DNA of 64,000 nucleotides from Planctomycetota bacterium. Lineage in GTDB: Bacteria > Planctomycetota > J058. A model generated the notes under the pieces. That model had not been told where the DNA came from and ran no database searches. It saw only the letters and a list, made by a program, of their open reading frames with translations. The stretch lies in NCBI GenBank assembly GCA_019636275.1, contig JAHBXY010000008.1:1-64000 (forward strand), read 5' to 3'. Positions 24,337 through 33,400 of the stretch are shown here, piece by piece (position 1 is the stretch's first letter; every line of letters starts with the position of its first letter). A program made the position numbers and the translations under genes.

Positions 24337-26976
24337 CTACTCGCCCATGCGCCGCAGCGCGGCCTCGAGGACCTTCGCCTCGGCCGAGCCCGCCTCGGCG
24401 GCCGCGAGGCCCTCGCGCAGGAGGGCGGCCGCCTTCGCGTGGTCGCCCTGATGAGCGGCGACCTGCGCGCGGAGGACGCGCGCGCTCGCCCGGGCGGGCT
24501 CGCGGGCGAGGAGCGCGTCGAGCGCCCCGGCCGCCTGCGCCAGCGCGTCGTCCAGCGCCTTCGGCCGGGCGGCGGGCGCGGCGGTCGCCGGGCCCACGTC
24601 GCCGGCGGCCCCGGCGGCGGCGTGCTGCTCGGCCGCCGCGACGGCGAGGCGGCCCAGGTCCTCGAGGAGCTGCGCCGTCGCGCCGGAGGCCTCGGCGAGC
24701 TGCAGGGCGACGGGGAAGGCCTCGAGCGCGCGGCCGGCCTCGGCCATGGCCAGCGTCCGGTAGCGGTAAGCCGTGAGCGAGAGCGCGCCTCCACGACGAA
24801 TGGCCACGCGCTCGGCATGCGTGAGCGCCTCGACGCACGCCACGGCGTATGCCTGCCGGCGCTCGCCGTCGCTGAGGTTCATGAGCTGGAAGCGCGCGTT
24901 GCCCAGGTTGATCCAGGCCATCTCATAGCCGGGGTCGAGGCGCGTGGCCTCGGCCAGCCGCGACGCGGCCGCGTCGAGCGAGTCGCGCTTCTTGGCCGGG
25001 TCGGTGTGGCGCAGGGCCACGTTGAAGAACACGAGCCCCAGGTTGTTCCAGCACAGCGGCGTCGAAGGCGACGGCGCCACCTTGTCGACCTGGATCCCGC
25101 GCTCGAGGGCGTGGGCGGCCTTCTCCCACTGCTCGAGCTCCAGGTAGGCCTTGCCCAGGTTGTTCCAGCCCTCGACGTGGTAGGCGCCCAGGTAGAGCGC
25201 CGTCTCGATGGGCTGGATCGCCTGCAGCCACTCGCCGGCGTAGAGGTGCTCCATGCCCAGGCTCGAGTAGGCGCGCGCGCAGTCCGGGCGCTTGTTGATC
25301 GTGTCCTCCCAGATCCCCGTCGGCGAGGTCCACGCGGCGTTGCGCACGAGGGTCCCCGTGATCATCACGACGACCAGGGCCATGCAGCCGACCGGGACGG
25401 CCTCGCGCGCGCGCGGCGCGCGCGAGACCAGCCACGGCCAGGCGCGCGCGCCCGCCACGGCCAGGGCCGGCGCGAGCATGGCCGTGGGCAGGTACATGCG
25501 GTGGTCGACCATGGGGTCGAGGATGGGGATGATCGACGACTCGACCAGGTTCGTCACGTAGAACCAGGCGATCGCGAAGGGCGCGAAGCGCAGCCCACGG
25601 GCCAGGAGCAGGCCGCCGAGCGAGAGGATGAGGCCGTGGCCGAGCGCGGCCACGGCCATGTCGCGGCCCTTGGTGGCCCACTCGAAGGGGAAGCTCTGCT
25701 CGACGCACAGGTCGTGCGGCATGAACCACAGGTGCAGGTAGCGCAGCGTGACGACGACCTGCGTCGTGGCGTACTGCCAGCGGTCGCTGGCCGGCGAGCG
25801 GGCGGGGAGGAAGGCGTCCATGTCGCCGCCGACCTGGTACAGGCGGACCCCCACGCCCACGGCGCCGAAGGCGGCGCCGACGCCGAGCATGGGCAGGAGG
25901 TAGCGGGCGCGGAAGAACAGGGCCTCGACGAGCACGACGGCGCCCGGGATGACGAACGCGTTCTCCTTGGTCACGAGGCAGCACAGGCCCACGGCGACGA
26001 GGCCGGCGATCGCCGGCAGGTCGCGGCCGAGGTCCAGGCCGCCCGTGCGCTCGATGCGCCGGCGCAGGCGCACGTAGAGGACGAGGGTCCCGAGGAAGGC
26101 CATGGCCGCGAGCAGCGCGTAGCGCTGGGCGATGTAGGTCACGGCCATCGTGTTGGCGGGGTGGGCGGTCCACACGACGGCGGCCAGCGTGGCGACCCAG
26201 TGCTCGAGCCCGACGGGGACCTCGCGGCCGCCCTGCTCGGCGCGGGCGAGGAGCAGGTCGCGCACGAGCTTGAACAGGAGCAGGGCGTTGCCGATGTGCA
26301 GGAGGAGGCTCACGACGTGGTAGGACCACGTCTCGCCGTGCGGCTGGACGGCCGACGTGCCCGCGAGCTTGTAGTTGACGAGGAAGGTCAGGTTCGTCAG
26401 GGCGCGGGTCGGGTTCCAGCGCACCAGGTCGGGCCACGTCTCCCACTGCCAGAGGAGGCGGTTGCGGGTGATCACGGGCGTGTCGTCGAACAGGAACGGC
26501 ACGTTGAAGCAGTTGGCGTAGGCGGCCACGGCCACGATCGCCAGGAGGAACGCCGTCGCCCCGGGCGTGGCGAACTCCTCGCGCAGGCCGGCCACCCAGC
26601 GCTGCAGCGACCCCCAGGCGCCCGGCTCGACGGGGCGCGCGGGCGGCGACGCGGGCGACGACGGCACCGGGGTGCCGACGACCTCGGGCTCGGGCTCGGC
26701 CACGGCGACCGTGGTGGCGTCGGTGACGGTCTCGGTGACCGGCTCCGTGGCTGGCGGTGCGACGATCGTCGTGCCGGCCGGCCGCGCGACGCAGGCCGCG
26801 CACCCGGGCTCCCAGCAGGCGGCGTGGTGGGCCGCGCCGCAGGTGTCGCAGTCGCGGCCGTCCTCGTCGGCGACCGGCCGCGCGCAGCGCGGGCAGGCGT
26901 CCGGCCCGTCGGCGTCGGCGGGCGAGGCGCCCCCCCGGGCGGGCTGCGGCCCCTTCTTCTTCTTGCGCTTCGCCAC
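24337..26976 (-). CDS. RING-like / GT-C membrane / TPR protein
   Basis: An 879-residue protein of three parts. Residues 28-62: Cys/His zinc module (CPRCARPV, CDTCGAAHHAACW, CAAC). Residues 64-140: Thr/Pro/Ala linker. Residues 145-560: about nine to eleven membrane helices, with an acidic first loop NVPFLFDDTPVITRN as in GT-C glycosyltransferases of the TMTC/PMT type. Residues 570-870: TPR repeats (ARAYSSLGMEHLYAGEW, GWNNLGKAYLELEQWEKA). It may transfer a sugar from a lipid carrier to proteins outside the membrane (inference from fold). The GTG start lies 9 nt after -10 box TAGACT. A zinc-module fusion to this fold is uncommon. Confidence 0.88.
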   Translation of the reverse strand: MAKRKKKKGPQPARGGASPADADGPDACPRCARPVADEDGRDCDTCGAAHHAACWEPGCAACVARPAGTTIVAPPATEPVTETVTDATTVAVAEPEPEVVGTPVPSSPASPPARPVEPGAWGSLQRWVAGLREEFATPGATAFLLAIVAVAAYANCFNVPFLFDDTPVITRNRLLWQWETWPDLVRWNPTRALTNLTFLVNYKLAGTSAVQPHGETWSYHVVSLLLHIGNALLLFKLVRDLLLARAEQGGREVPVGLEHWVATLAAVVWTAHPANTMAVTYIAQRYALLAAMAFLGTLVLYVRLRRRIERTGGLDLGRDLPAIAGLVAVGLCCLVTKENAFVIPGAVVLVEALFFRARYLLPMLGVGAAFGAVGVGVRLYQVGGDMDAFLPARSPASDRWQYATTQVVVTLRYLHLWFMPHDLCVEQSFPFEWATKGRDMAVAALGHGLILSLGGLLLARGLRFAPFAIAWFYVTNLVESSIIPILDPMVDHRMYLPTAMLAPALAVAGARAWPWLVSRAPRAREAVPVGCMALVVVMITGTLVRNAAWTSPTGIWEDTINKRPDCARAYSSLGMEHLYAGEWLQAIQPIETALYLGAYHVEGWNNLGKAYLELEQWEKAAHALERGIQVDKVAPSPSTPLCWNNLGLVFFNVALRHTDPAKKRDSLDAAASRLAEATRLDPGYEMAWINLGNARFQLMNLSDGERRQAYAVACVEALTHAERVAIRRGGALSLTAYRYRTLAMAEAGRALEAFPVALQLAEASGATAQLLEDLGRLAVAAAEQHAAAGAAGDVGPATAAPAARPKALDDALAQAAGALDALLAREPARASARVLRAQVAAHQGDHAKAAALLREGLAAAEAGSAEAKVLEAALRRMGE

Positions 26977-26985
26977 GAGCGGAAG

Positions 26986-26991
26986 AGTCTA
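26986..26991 (-). promoter_or_regulatory. -10 box TAGACT, near-leaderless start
   Basis: Minus-strand TAGACT ends 9 nt before the GTG at 26976. Confidence 0.45.
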
Positions 26992-27023
26992 GCAGCCCGC
27001 GCGTGGGCGGGCGCGGTCGGGGC

Positions 27024-29684
27024 TCAGTCCGGGAGGAAGAGGGTGTCCACCTCGAGGCGCAGCGGCTGCGTGTCGGGGGTGTTGCTCGTGGTCTCGAAGG
27101 CCACCGTGTAGAGCCCGCGCTCGAGGATGTGCGAGCTCTCGATCCCCGCGCCGGTCGGGCGGTAGACGATGCGCGTCCCGCTCGCGTCGAGCACGGCCTG
27201 CTGCTCGACCGGCGCCGGCACGGCCCCCTTGAGGAACCGCGTGATGACCGTCTTGCTGCCGACCGTGAACACCGGCCGGGACGCGAAGCGGACGCGGGCG
27301 CGCTCCGGCAGGATGAAGCAGAGCTCCGCCCGGCCGTTCGCCAGCGAGAAGGGGATGAGGACGTCGTTGACCGTGCGGCTCGACCCCGCGCCGTAGGCGC
27401 GCGGCGTGGCGGTGAGCACGTCGCCGGCGAACACCGCGGCCACGAGGCCGGGGTCCGTGGGCCGGCGCGGGTTGACCGAGATCGTCAGCTCGAACGTCTC
27501 GCTGCCGCCGCGCAGGTCGCTCTCGTCGGCGCGGGCCGTCGAGACGACCAGGTAGAAGGAGCGGTTCTGGTTGCCCGCCTGGACCGCCGTGTAGACGAGC
27601 GGGTCGCGCCCGAGGATCCCGTCGTCGCTGCCCGTGATGTAGGTGCCCGACCCGCCGAACAGGTCGAGGTGCGCGTCGAAGTTGTTGGTGCGCAGGATCA
27701 CGAGCAGCTGGCTCTCGTCGTTGGTGAGCCCGGTGGCGGGGATCTCGAACCGGAACACCCGCTGCTGCCCCTGCCGGATCGAGCCGGTGTTCACGGGGCG
27801 GAGGGTCACGGCGTCGAGCGCGGCGAAGTCGTCCGTGTTCACGGTGGGGATCGTGGCGCCGGTGACCGCGTCGAAGGTCGCGGCCGCCCGGTCGTAGACG
27901 CGCACGAAGTTCGAGGCGCGCCGCACGTCGTTCGTGGGGTCCTGCGGGTCCGTGCCGGCGAGGACGGGCCGGGCGCGGAAGAGGGGCGTGAGCTTGACGG
28001 GGAGGATGCTGGCGCGGAAGGACTGCTGCCGCAGCGGCGCCTCGAGGGCGAAGGCCTGGCGATGCAGCTGCCGCTCGGACGCCGCGAACGTGACGCGCCG
28101 ATGAGCGACGAAAACGTCCCGCGCCGTGACCTCGAGGGTGCCGGCCGCCGTGAGGAGCGCGGCGAGCTGGGTCGCGCCGGGGGTCCCGACGCCGTCGGCG
28201 AACGCGTCGACCGGGCTGTTCTGGACCCCGTTCAGGGCGTCGATGAACTGCTGGACGGTCGCCGTGTTCTGACCGTCGAACGAGACGGTGATGACGTTGC
28301 CGGCGACGGCGGCCACCGGGACGGCGGACGCCCCCGTGGTCAGGACCCGGATGACGAAGGGCTGCGAGGGGTCGGTCGGGTTCACGCGGACGCCGGCCAG
28401 GGCGCCGGCCGGGTCGCGGAACGCGGCCGGCTCGTCGAACCGCGCGTCGGACGACAGGACGAGCTCGAGGTCCACGGGCACGCCGCCCACCCCGACGGGC
28501 CCGCCCACGTTGGCGAGCGTGACCACGGTCGTGAGGACGTTGCCGGTCACGACGGCGATGGGCGACTTCGTGGACACGGGGACGATGTCCAGCGGGTCCG
28601 CCGTCTCCGCCGCCGGGGTGGCCGGGTCGTCGACGGGCTGCAGGACCTCGAGCGTGGTCGTCGAGACGAGCACGTTGTTGTCGGTGAGCCGCTCGCCCCC
28701 GGACGGCTCGATCTCGAAGATCAGGTAGTACGCGCCCGGAGCGACGTCGCCGCGCAGCAGGCGGGTCGGCGGCGCGTTGCCGTTCCGCCGCACGAAGAGC
28801 TTGGCCTGGCCGACCTCGACCGGCCGGTCGAGCGCGACCCGGTCGATGGGCAGGTCGAACCGCGGGTCGAGCACCTTGTCGCGGGAGAGGAACAGGGAGA
28901 CCCCGGTCCCGGCGGGGATGACGTCGGTCCCGCGGTTCATGACGACGAAGGAGATCGAGTCGCCGCCGGAGCGCTCGATGGCGCCGCGCTCGACGCCCAG
29001 CCCGAGGCGCGCCGCGGTGGCGGCGGAGGCGGCGTTCGGCGCGGCGTCGGTCCGACCGGGCCGCGGGGCGGGCTCGAAGACCACCTCGGAGGCCTCGCCG
29101 GGCGCGCCGGACTCGAAGCGGTACGCGCCGGCGGTGGCGTCGTACGAGGCGAGGAAGAGCGTGTAGGCGGCCGCCGGGACGCCGGGGCTGTTCGACGTCA
29201 GGGCCCGCACCTTGGCCTGGATCGCCGCGGCGACGCCGCTGCCGGTGCTCACGGCGTCGCTCGCGTCGAACGCGAGCTCCCGGGCGTCGTCGCCGTTGAC
29301 CCGCACGACCAGCCGGTCGCCGGCGAGGATGGACGTCCCGGCGTCGCGGTTCGAGAGCGCCTCGCCGAACCCGGGCGGGAACTCCCAGGCGAGGACCTCG
29401 TAGCCGGTGAGCGACGTCGGCCCGACCGGCGCCGCGCCGCCCGGGTTGAACACGGTCGTGTCGCGCGAGATCGTCACCTCCGCGGTCGACAGGGTCATCC
29501 GGACGTACGGCGGCACCTCGCTCGAGGTGAGCACGGCGTCGGGGAAGCTCGTGTCGATGACCTTCTTGTCCTTCTGGGTGGCGACGACGCCCAGGGCGGC
29601 GCCGTAGTACGCCGCCCCGCAGCCGGTGGCCAGGAGGGCCACCCCCGCCACCGCCCAGTGCAACCGCTCAGGCGCTCGGAACAT
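27024..29684 (-). CDS. large lipoprotein with surface-protein modules
   Basis: An 886-residue protein. The signal AVAGVALLATGC predicts lipid anchoring at Cys22. The rest is extracytoplasmic and beta-rich. Residues about 115-260 contain a module (LVVRVNGDDARELAF ... AGAYRFESG ... AARLGLGVERG) that also occurs in the giant protein of the same operon. Residues about 260-350 and again near 380-480 resemble CARDB/adhesion-type Ig domains (GTGVSLFLSRDKVLD; VDLELVLSSDARFDE). The C-terminal third has pre-peptidase-like beta-domains (RVFRFEIPATG, DGILGRDPLVYT). A catalytic motif is not seen. A run of ten G residues directly precedes the ATG. It is the last gene of the operon, 42 bp behind its neighbour. 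Confidence 0.85.
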   Translation of the reverse strand: MFRAPERLHWAVAGVALLATGCGAAYYGAALGVVATQKDKKVIDTSFPDAVLTSSEVPPYVRMTLSTAEVTISRDTTVFNPGGAAPVGPTSLTGYEVLAWEFPPGFGEALSNRDAGTSILAGDRLVVRVNGDDARELAFDASDAVSTGSGVAAAIQAKVRALTSNSPGVPAAAYTLFLASYDATAGAYRFESGAPGEASEVVFEPAPRPGRTDAAPNAASAATAARLGLGVERGAIERSGGDSISFVVMNRGTDVIPAGTGVSLFLSRDKVLDPRFDLPIDRVALDRPVEVGQAKLFVRRNGNAPPTRLLRGDVAPGAYYLIFEIEPSGGERLTDNNVLVSTTTLEVLQPVDDPATPAAETADPLDIVPVSTKSPIAVVTGNVLTTVVTLANVGGPVGVGGVPVDLELVLSSDARFDEPAAFRDPAGALAGVRVNPTDPSQPFVIRVLTTGASAVPVAAVAGNVITVSFDGQNTATVQQFIDALNGVQNSPVDAFADGVGTPGATQLAALLTAAGTLEVTARDVFVAHRRVTFAASERQLHRQAFALEAPLRQQSFRASILPVKLTPLFRARPVLAGTDPQDPTNDVRRASNFVRVYDRAAATFDAVTGATIPTVNTDDFAALDAVTLRPVNTGSIRQGQQRVFRFEIPATGLTNDESQLLVILRTNNFDAHLDLFGGSGTYITGSDDGILGRDPLVYTAVQAGNQNRSFYLVVSTARADESDLRGGSETFELTISVNPRRPTDPGLVAAVFAGDVLTATPRAYGAGSSRTVNDVLIPFSLANGRAELCFILPERARVRFASRPVFTVGSKTVITRFLKGAVPAPVEQQAVLDASGTRIVYRPTGAGIESSHILERGLYTVAFETTSNTPDTQPLRLEVDTLFLPD

Positions 29685-29694
29685 CCCCCCCCCC
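29685..29694 (-). promoter_or_regulatory. G10 homopolymer as ribosome site
   Basis: Ten consecutive G (minus strand) abut the ATG at 29684. The tract can pair with the 16S tail, and its length would shift spacing if it slips. Confidence 0.5.
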
Positions 29695-29726
29695 TCGTTC
29701 GTCTCGTGCGTCCCGGCCGGTCTCGC

Positions 29727-30421
29727 TCACGGCGTCCTCTGCAGCGCCCAGCGGGCCCGCTGCTGGACGACGACGTCGTGGTCCCCGGCGGCGATCGACG
29801 CCAGGGTGTCGCGCGCCGCGTCGCGGGCGCGCAGGGCGTCGACCGCGGCGAGCCGCTCCGGGCGAGGCCGCGCCGGGGCGAGCCGCTCCAGGAGGATGCC
29901 GTCGGCCTGCCCCCCGCGATGGTCGGCGACCTTGCCGAGCAGGGCGAGCCGCAGCGACTCGGCCTCGAAGAAGTCCCCGGGCAGCTCCGAGTCGAGGAGC
30001 CCACCGAGCACGCGCACGGCCTCGTCGGGCGGCAGCCCGGCGACGAGCGCGTCGAGCAGCCGGAGCCGGTGCAGCAGGTCGGGCGCCTGGGCCAGGGCGG
30101 TCAGCTCACGGCTGGCGCGCAGCACGTCCGGCGTCTCGCGCACGAGCGGGCGGACGGGCGCCGGCCCGGCGGGCTGCGGCGACGGCGCCGGGGCGGCGAC
30201 GGGGCGCGCCGGCGCGCCCGCTCGGCGCCCCGCGGCGCCGGCGCCGCGGGCGCGGTGGCCCTCGGCGACGGCGCGTGAGGGGTCCTCGGGGCGGGCCGGG
30301 GGCCGTCGCGCCGGGGGGCCTCGACCAGCTCCTCGGCCGCCAGGAGGACCAGCCCGGCCAGGGCCATGGTCATCGCGCTCACGGGCACGACCCACCGCCG
30401 GACGCGCGTGAGCCCGCTCAC
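29727..30421 (-). CDS. membrane-anchored helical-repeat protein, interrupted by a frameshift
   Basis: Two halves in different frames make one sensible protein. From GTG 30421 (GTGA overlap with the giant gene) the first frame encodes a short basic N-terminus and a membrane helix (VVPVSAMTMALAGLVLLAA), then a Pro/Arg/Ala linker, with G/C at essentially every third position. That bias is lost near 30220-30240, and coding bias plus a plausible HEAT-like domain (LRASRELTALAQ ... DTLASIAAGDHDVVVQQRARWALQR) continues in another frame to 29727. The shift falls in a GCGGGGCGCC stretch, so a sequencing error is as likely as a real frameshift. The function is unknown. As the middle gene of the surface-protein operon it may help export or assemble the giant protein. 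Confidence 0.6.
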
Positions 30422-33400
30422 GACCCCCTCCGGCCGCGGCGCGCCGCCAGGACCAGGAGCGCCAGGCCGAGGAGCCACGCGGCGCGCCCCCCGCCGTCGT
30501 GCGGCGCGGCCGGGCGGAGGGCGCAGCCGCCGGTCGACTTCGACTGGCTCGCGCCGGAGGCGAGGGCCGGCTCGGCGGTGCCCAGCACTCGCATCGTCAC
30601 CGTCGCGGGCGCGCTCACGACGTCGCCGTCCGACACCTGCAGGACGAACTCGTACTCGCCGGCCTGCGTGAGCTCGACCGCGGCGCCGCTCCCGCTCGGG
30701 GCGATGAACACCGGGAAGCCGCGGCGCTGCGACCACAGGAACTGCAGCGGGGCCGTCCCGGTGCTCTGGCTGCCCGAGAGGGTCACGCCCGCGACGCCGC
30801 CGGGCGGCACGGTCACCTCCGCCATGGGCGCCAGGCGCGCCACGGGCGGCGTCTTGCCCGGCGCGGCCACGATCAGCCACGCCGTGGCGAAGGCCGACAC
30901 GCCGTTGGCGTCGGTGACCCGGGCCACGAAGGCGTAGCTCCCGGGCGCCTTGGGCATGACCGAGAGCGCCGTGGTCAGGTCACCCGAGGTCACGGCGATG
31001 GGGCCGGCGACCTGCGTCCACGAGAAGGTGACGGCGCCGCCGTTGCGGCTCACGCTCGTCGATGCGTCGAACGTCACCGTCTGGTTGGCGCCCGCGACGG
31101 TCGCCACCAGCGGGACGGCCGAGGTGCCGGGGCCGGTCGTCGGGTGGACGACGGCGCCGCCGGACGTCACCGTCACGCGCGCGTCCGGCGGGCCGGCGCC
31201 GGGCAGCGCCTGCGGGATGACCGGAACGGTCACCTCCACGGGGAAGGAGCTCAGGCCGATCGTGTCGGTGACCACGAGCTCGAACACGTAGGTGCCCGCG
31301 GTCTGCGGCACCACCGGGAGGATGCTGCCCGTCTGGGTGGAGAAGCGGAAGGGGCCGTCGACCTGCCGCCAGACGTAGCTGTCGATCGTGCCGTCGTCGC
31401 GGCTGCGCGAGCCGTCGAGGACGAACGCGCTGGCCACCACGCCGTAGGCCACGACGGGGGCCTCGGCGCCGCCGGCGACGATGAGGCCTCGCGGGTCGCC
31501 GTCGTCGCTCTGCAGGGGCACGTAGAGCGACGCGAACAGGTCGGTCCCGACGATCACGTCGACGCGCGTCATGCCGGTCAGCGTGTTGGCCGGCGGGTCG
31601 TCGGTCGGGGTGCTCGCGAGGTCGATGATCACGACCTCGCGCTCGGCGCCGTGCTCGAGGACGACGCGCGGGCGGGTCGCGACGAGGTCGGGCGCGGCGA
31701 CGAGGAACGCGGCGCGGCGGAGCCCGCCGACGCGGGCGACCGCGGCCGGCGCGCGGCGCGGCTGGCCCGGGGAGTCGTCGATCGCGATGACGCTCACCCG
31801 GTCCGGCATGCTCGGGGTCGCGCCGTCGCGGACGATGAGCTCGAACACGTAGGTGCCGGGGACCTGCGGCGTGAACGTCGGCTGCGCCGCGAAGGGGTCG
31901 GACAGCGGCGCGGCCGACGGGCCCGACACGGCGCGCCACTCGTAGGTCAGCGGGTTGCCCTCGGGGTCACGGCTCTGGCGCCCGTCGAGGGTGACCGGGG
32001 TCATGACGCGCACGACCTGGTCGGGGCCCGCGTCGGCGTGCGGCATGAGGTTCGCCGCGTCGGCGAGCGTGATCCGCGCCGTGTCGACCGCCTCGAGGTT
32101 CGCCGACTTGCTCACCGTGAGCCGGACCGTGTAGGTGCCGAACGCCCCGGGGTTGAAGGTCGGCGTCTGGCTGGCGGGGTCGTCGAACACGCTCGCCGCC
32201 AGCGTGAAGCCGCTCGAGTCGAGCGCCTGCCACGCGAAGGTGAGCGTGCCGACGCCGCCGTTGGGGTCGTAGCTCTGGCTCCCGTCGAGCTGGACGGACG
32301 CGCCGATCACGAGGCGGTCGGGGCCGGCGATCGCCACCGGCGCGACCTCCGACACGACCACCTCGATGTAGACGATCTGGCGGCCCTGCGCGTCGGTGTT
32401 GCGGGAGACGACCGGGGCCCCCTGGGCGTCGGTCGTGGTGATCGTCAGGCGGAAGCGGTAGGTCCCGGCGGTCACGGCGTCGAAGAGCAGCACCGCCCCG
32501 TTGGCCCGGATGTTCGTGGGGGTCGCCGGCCCGGTGTCGAACGCCCACTGGTAGTCGACCGTGAGCCCGGCGGTCCCGGCGTACGGCACCGTCGGCGACG
32601 CGTCGACCCGATGGTCGGCGCCGGGGGAGATCGTGGGGTCGGGAGAGGCGCCCAGGCGCAGGTCTCCGTTCTGGTCGCCGACGACGACCACGTTCGACGA
32701 GCCCGGGGTGTTCGTCGCGCGCTGCGTGGAGCGGTTGGGGACCGGGGCGCGGTCCGCGATGAACGCCAGGTCGCCGTCATCGACCCACAGGAAGGTGGGG
32801 CTGCCGGTGCCGCTCCCCGGCTGGTTGGCGAGCTCGATCGAGATCGTGCTGCCGTTGCGCACCACGTCGGCGACGGTGCGCCCGAGGAGCAGGTTCGCCC
32901 CGGTCTGGCTGCGGATCGACAGGTCGTCGATCGAGATCAGCGTGTTGGCGGCCCCGACCGCCTCCCGCGCCCCGGCGGCGAACTGGTTGGTGCCGATCTG
33001 CGCGGTCGTCGAGAACGTCTCGGTGAGGTCCGAGTTGACGACCACCGAGGCGCCCTGCCCGAACGTCCCCGACACCAGGACCAGGCGGCTCCGGGCCGTG
33101 TCCGGGATGGCCACGAACTGCGTGTAGGCCTCGTTGTTCGGGGGATGCCGCGCCTGGTTGTCGGCGTTGCGCACGAGCCCCTCGAGCTCGACGGCCACGG
33201 CCGAGAGCCCGTTGCTCGAGAGGGTGTACTCGCGGAAGTCCTCGCCGTTGATGCGCAGCCTGGCGACCGCGCCGACGAGGTTGTAGGTCCCCGCGCCCGA
33301 CGACGCGCTGTAGCCCGCGCGCGCGTCGCCCCGGCCCGGCCGCTCGACGCCCTGGTTGGCCGCGCCCAGGCGCAGCAGCGCCGACGCGTCGTTGACGCCG

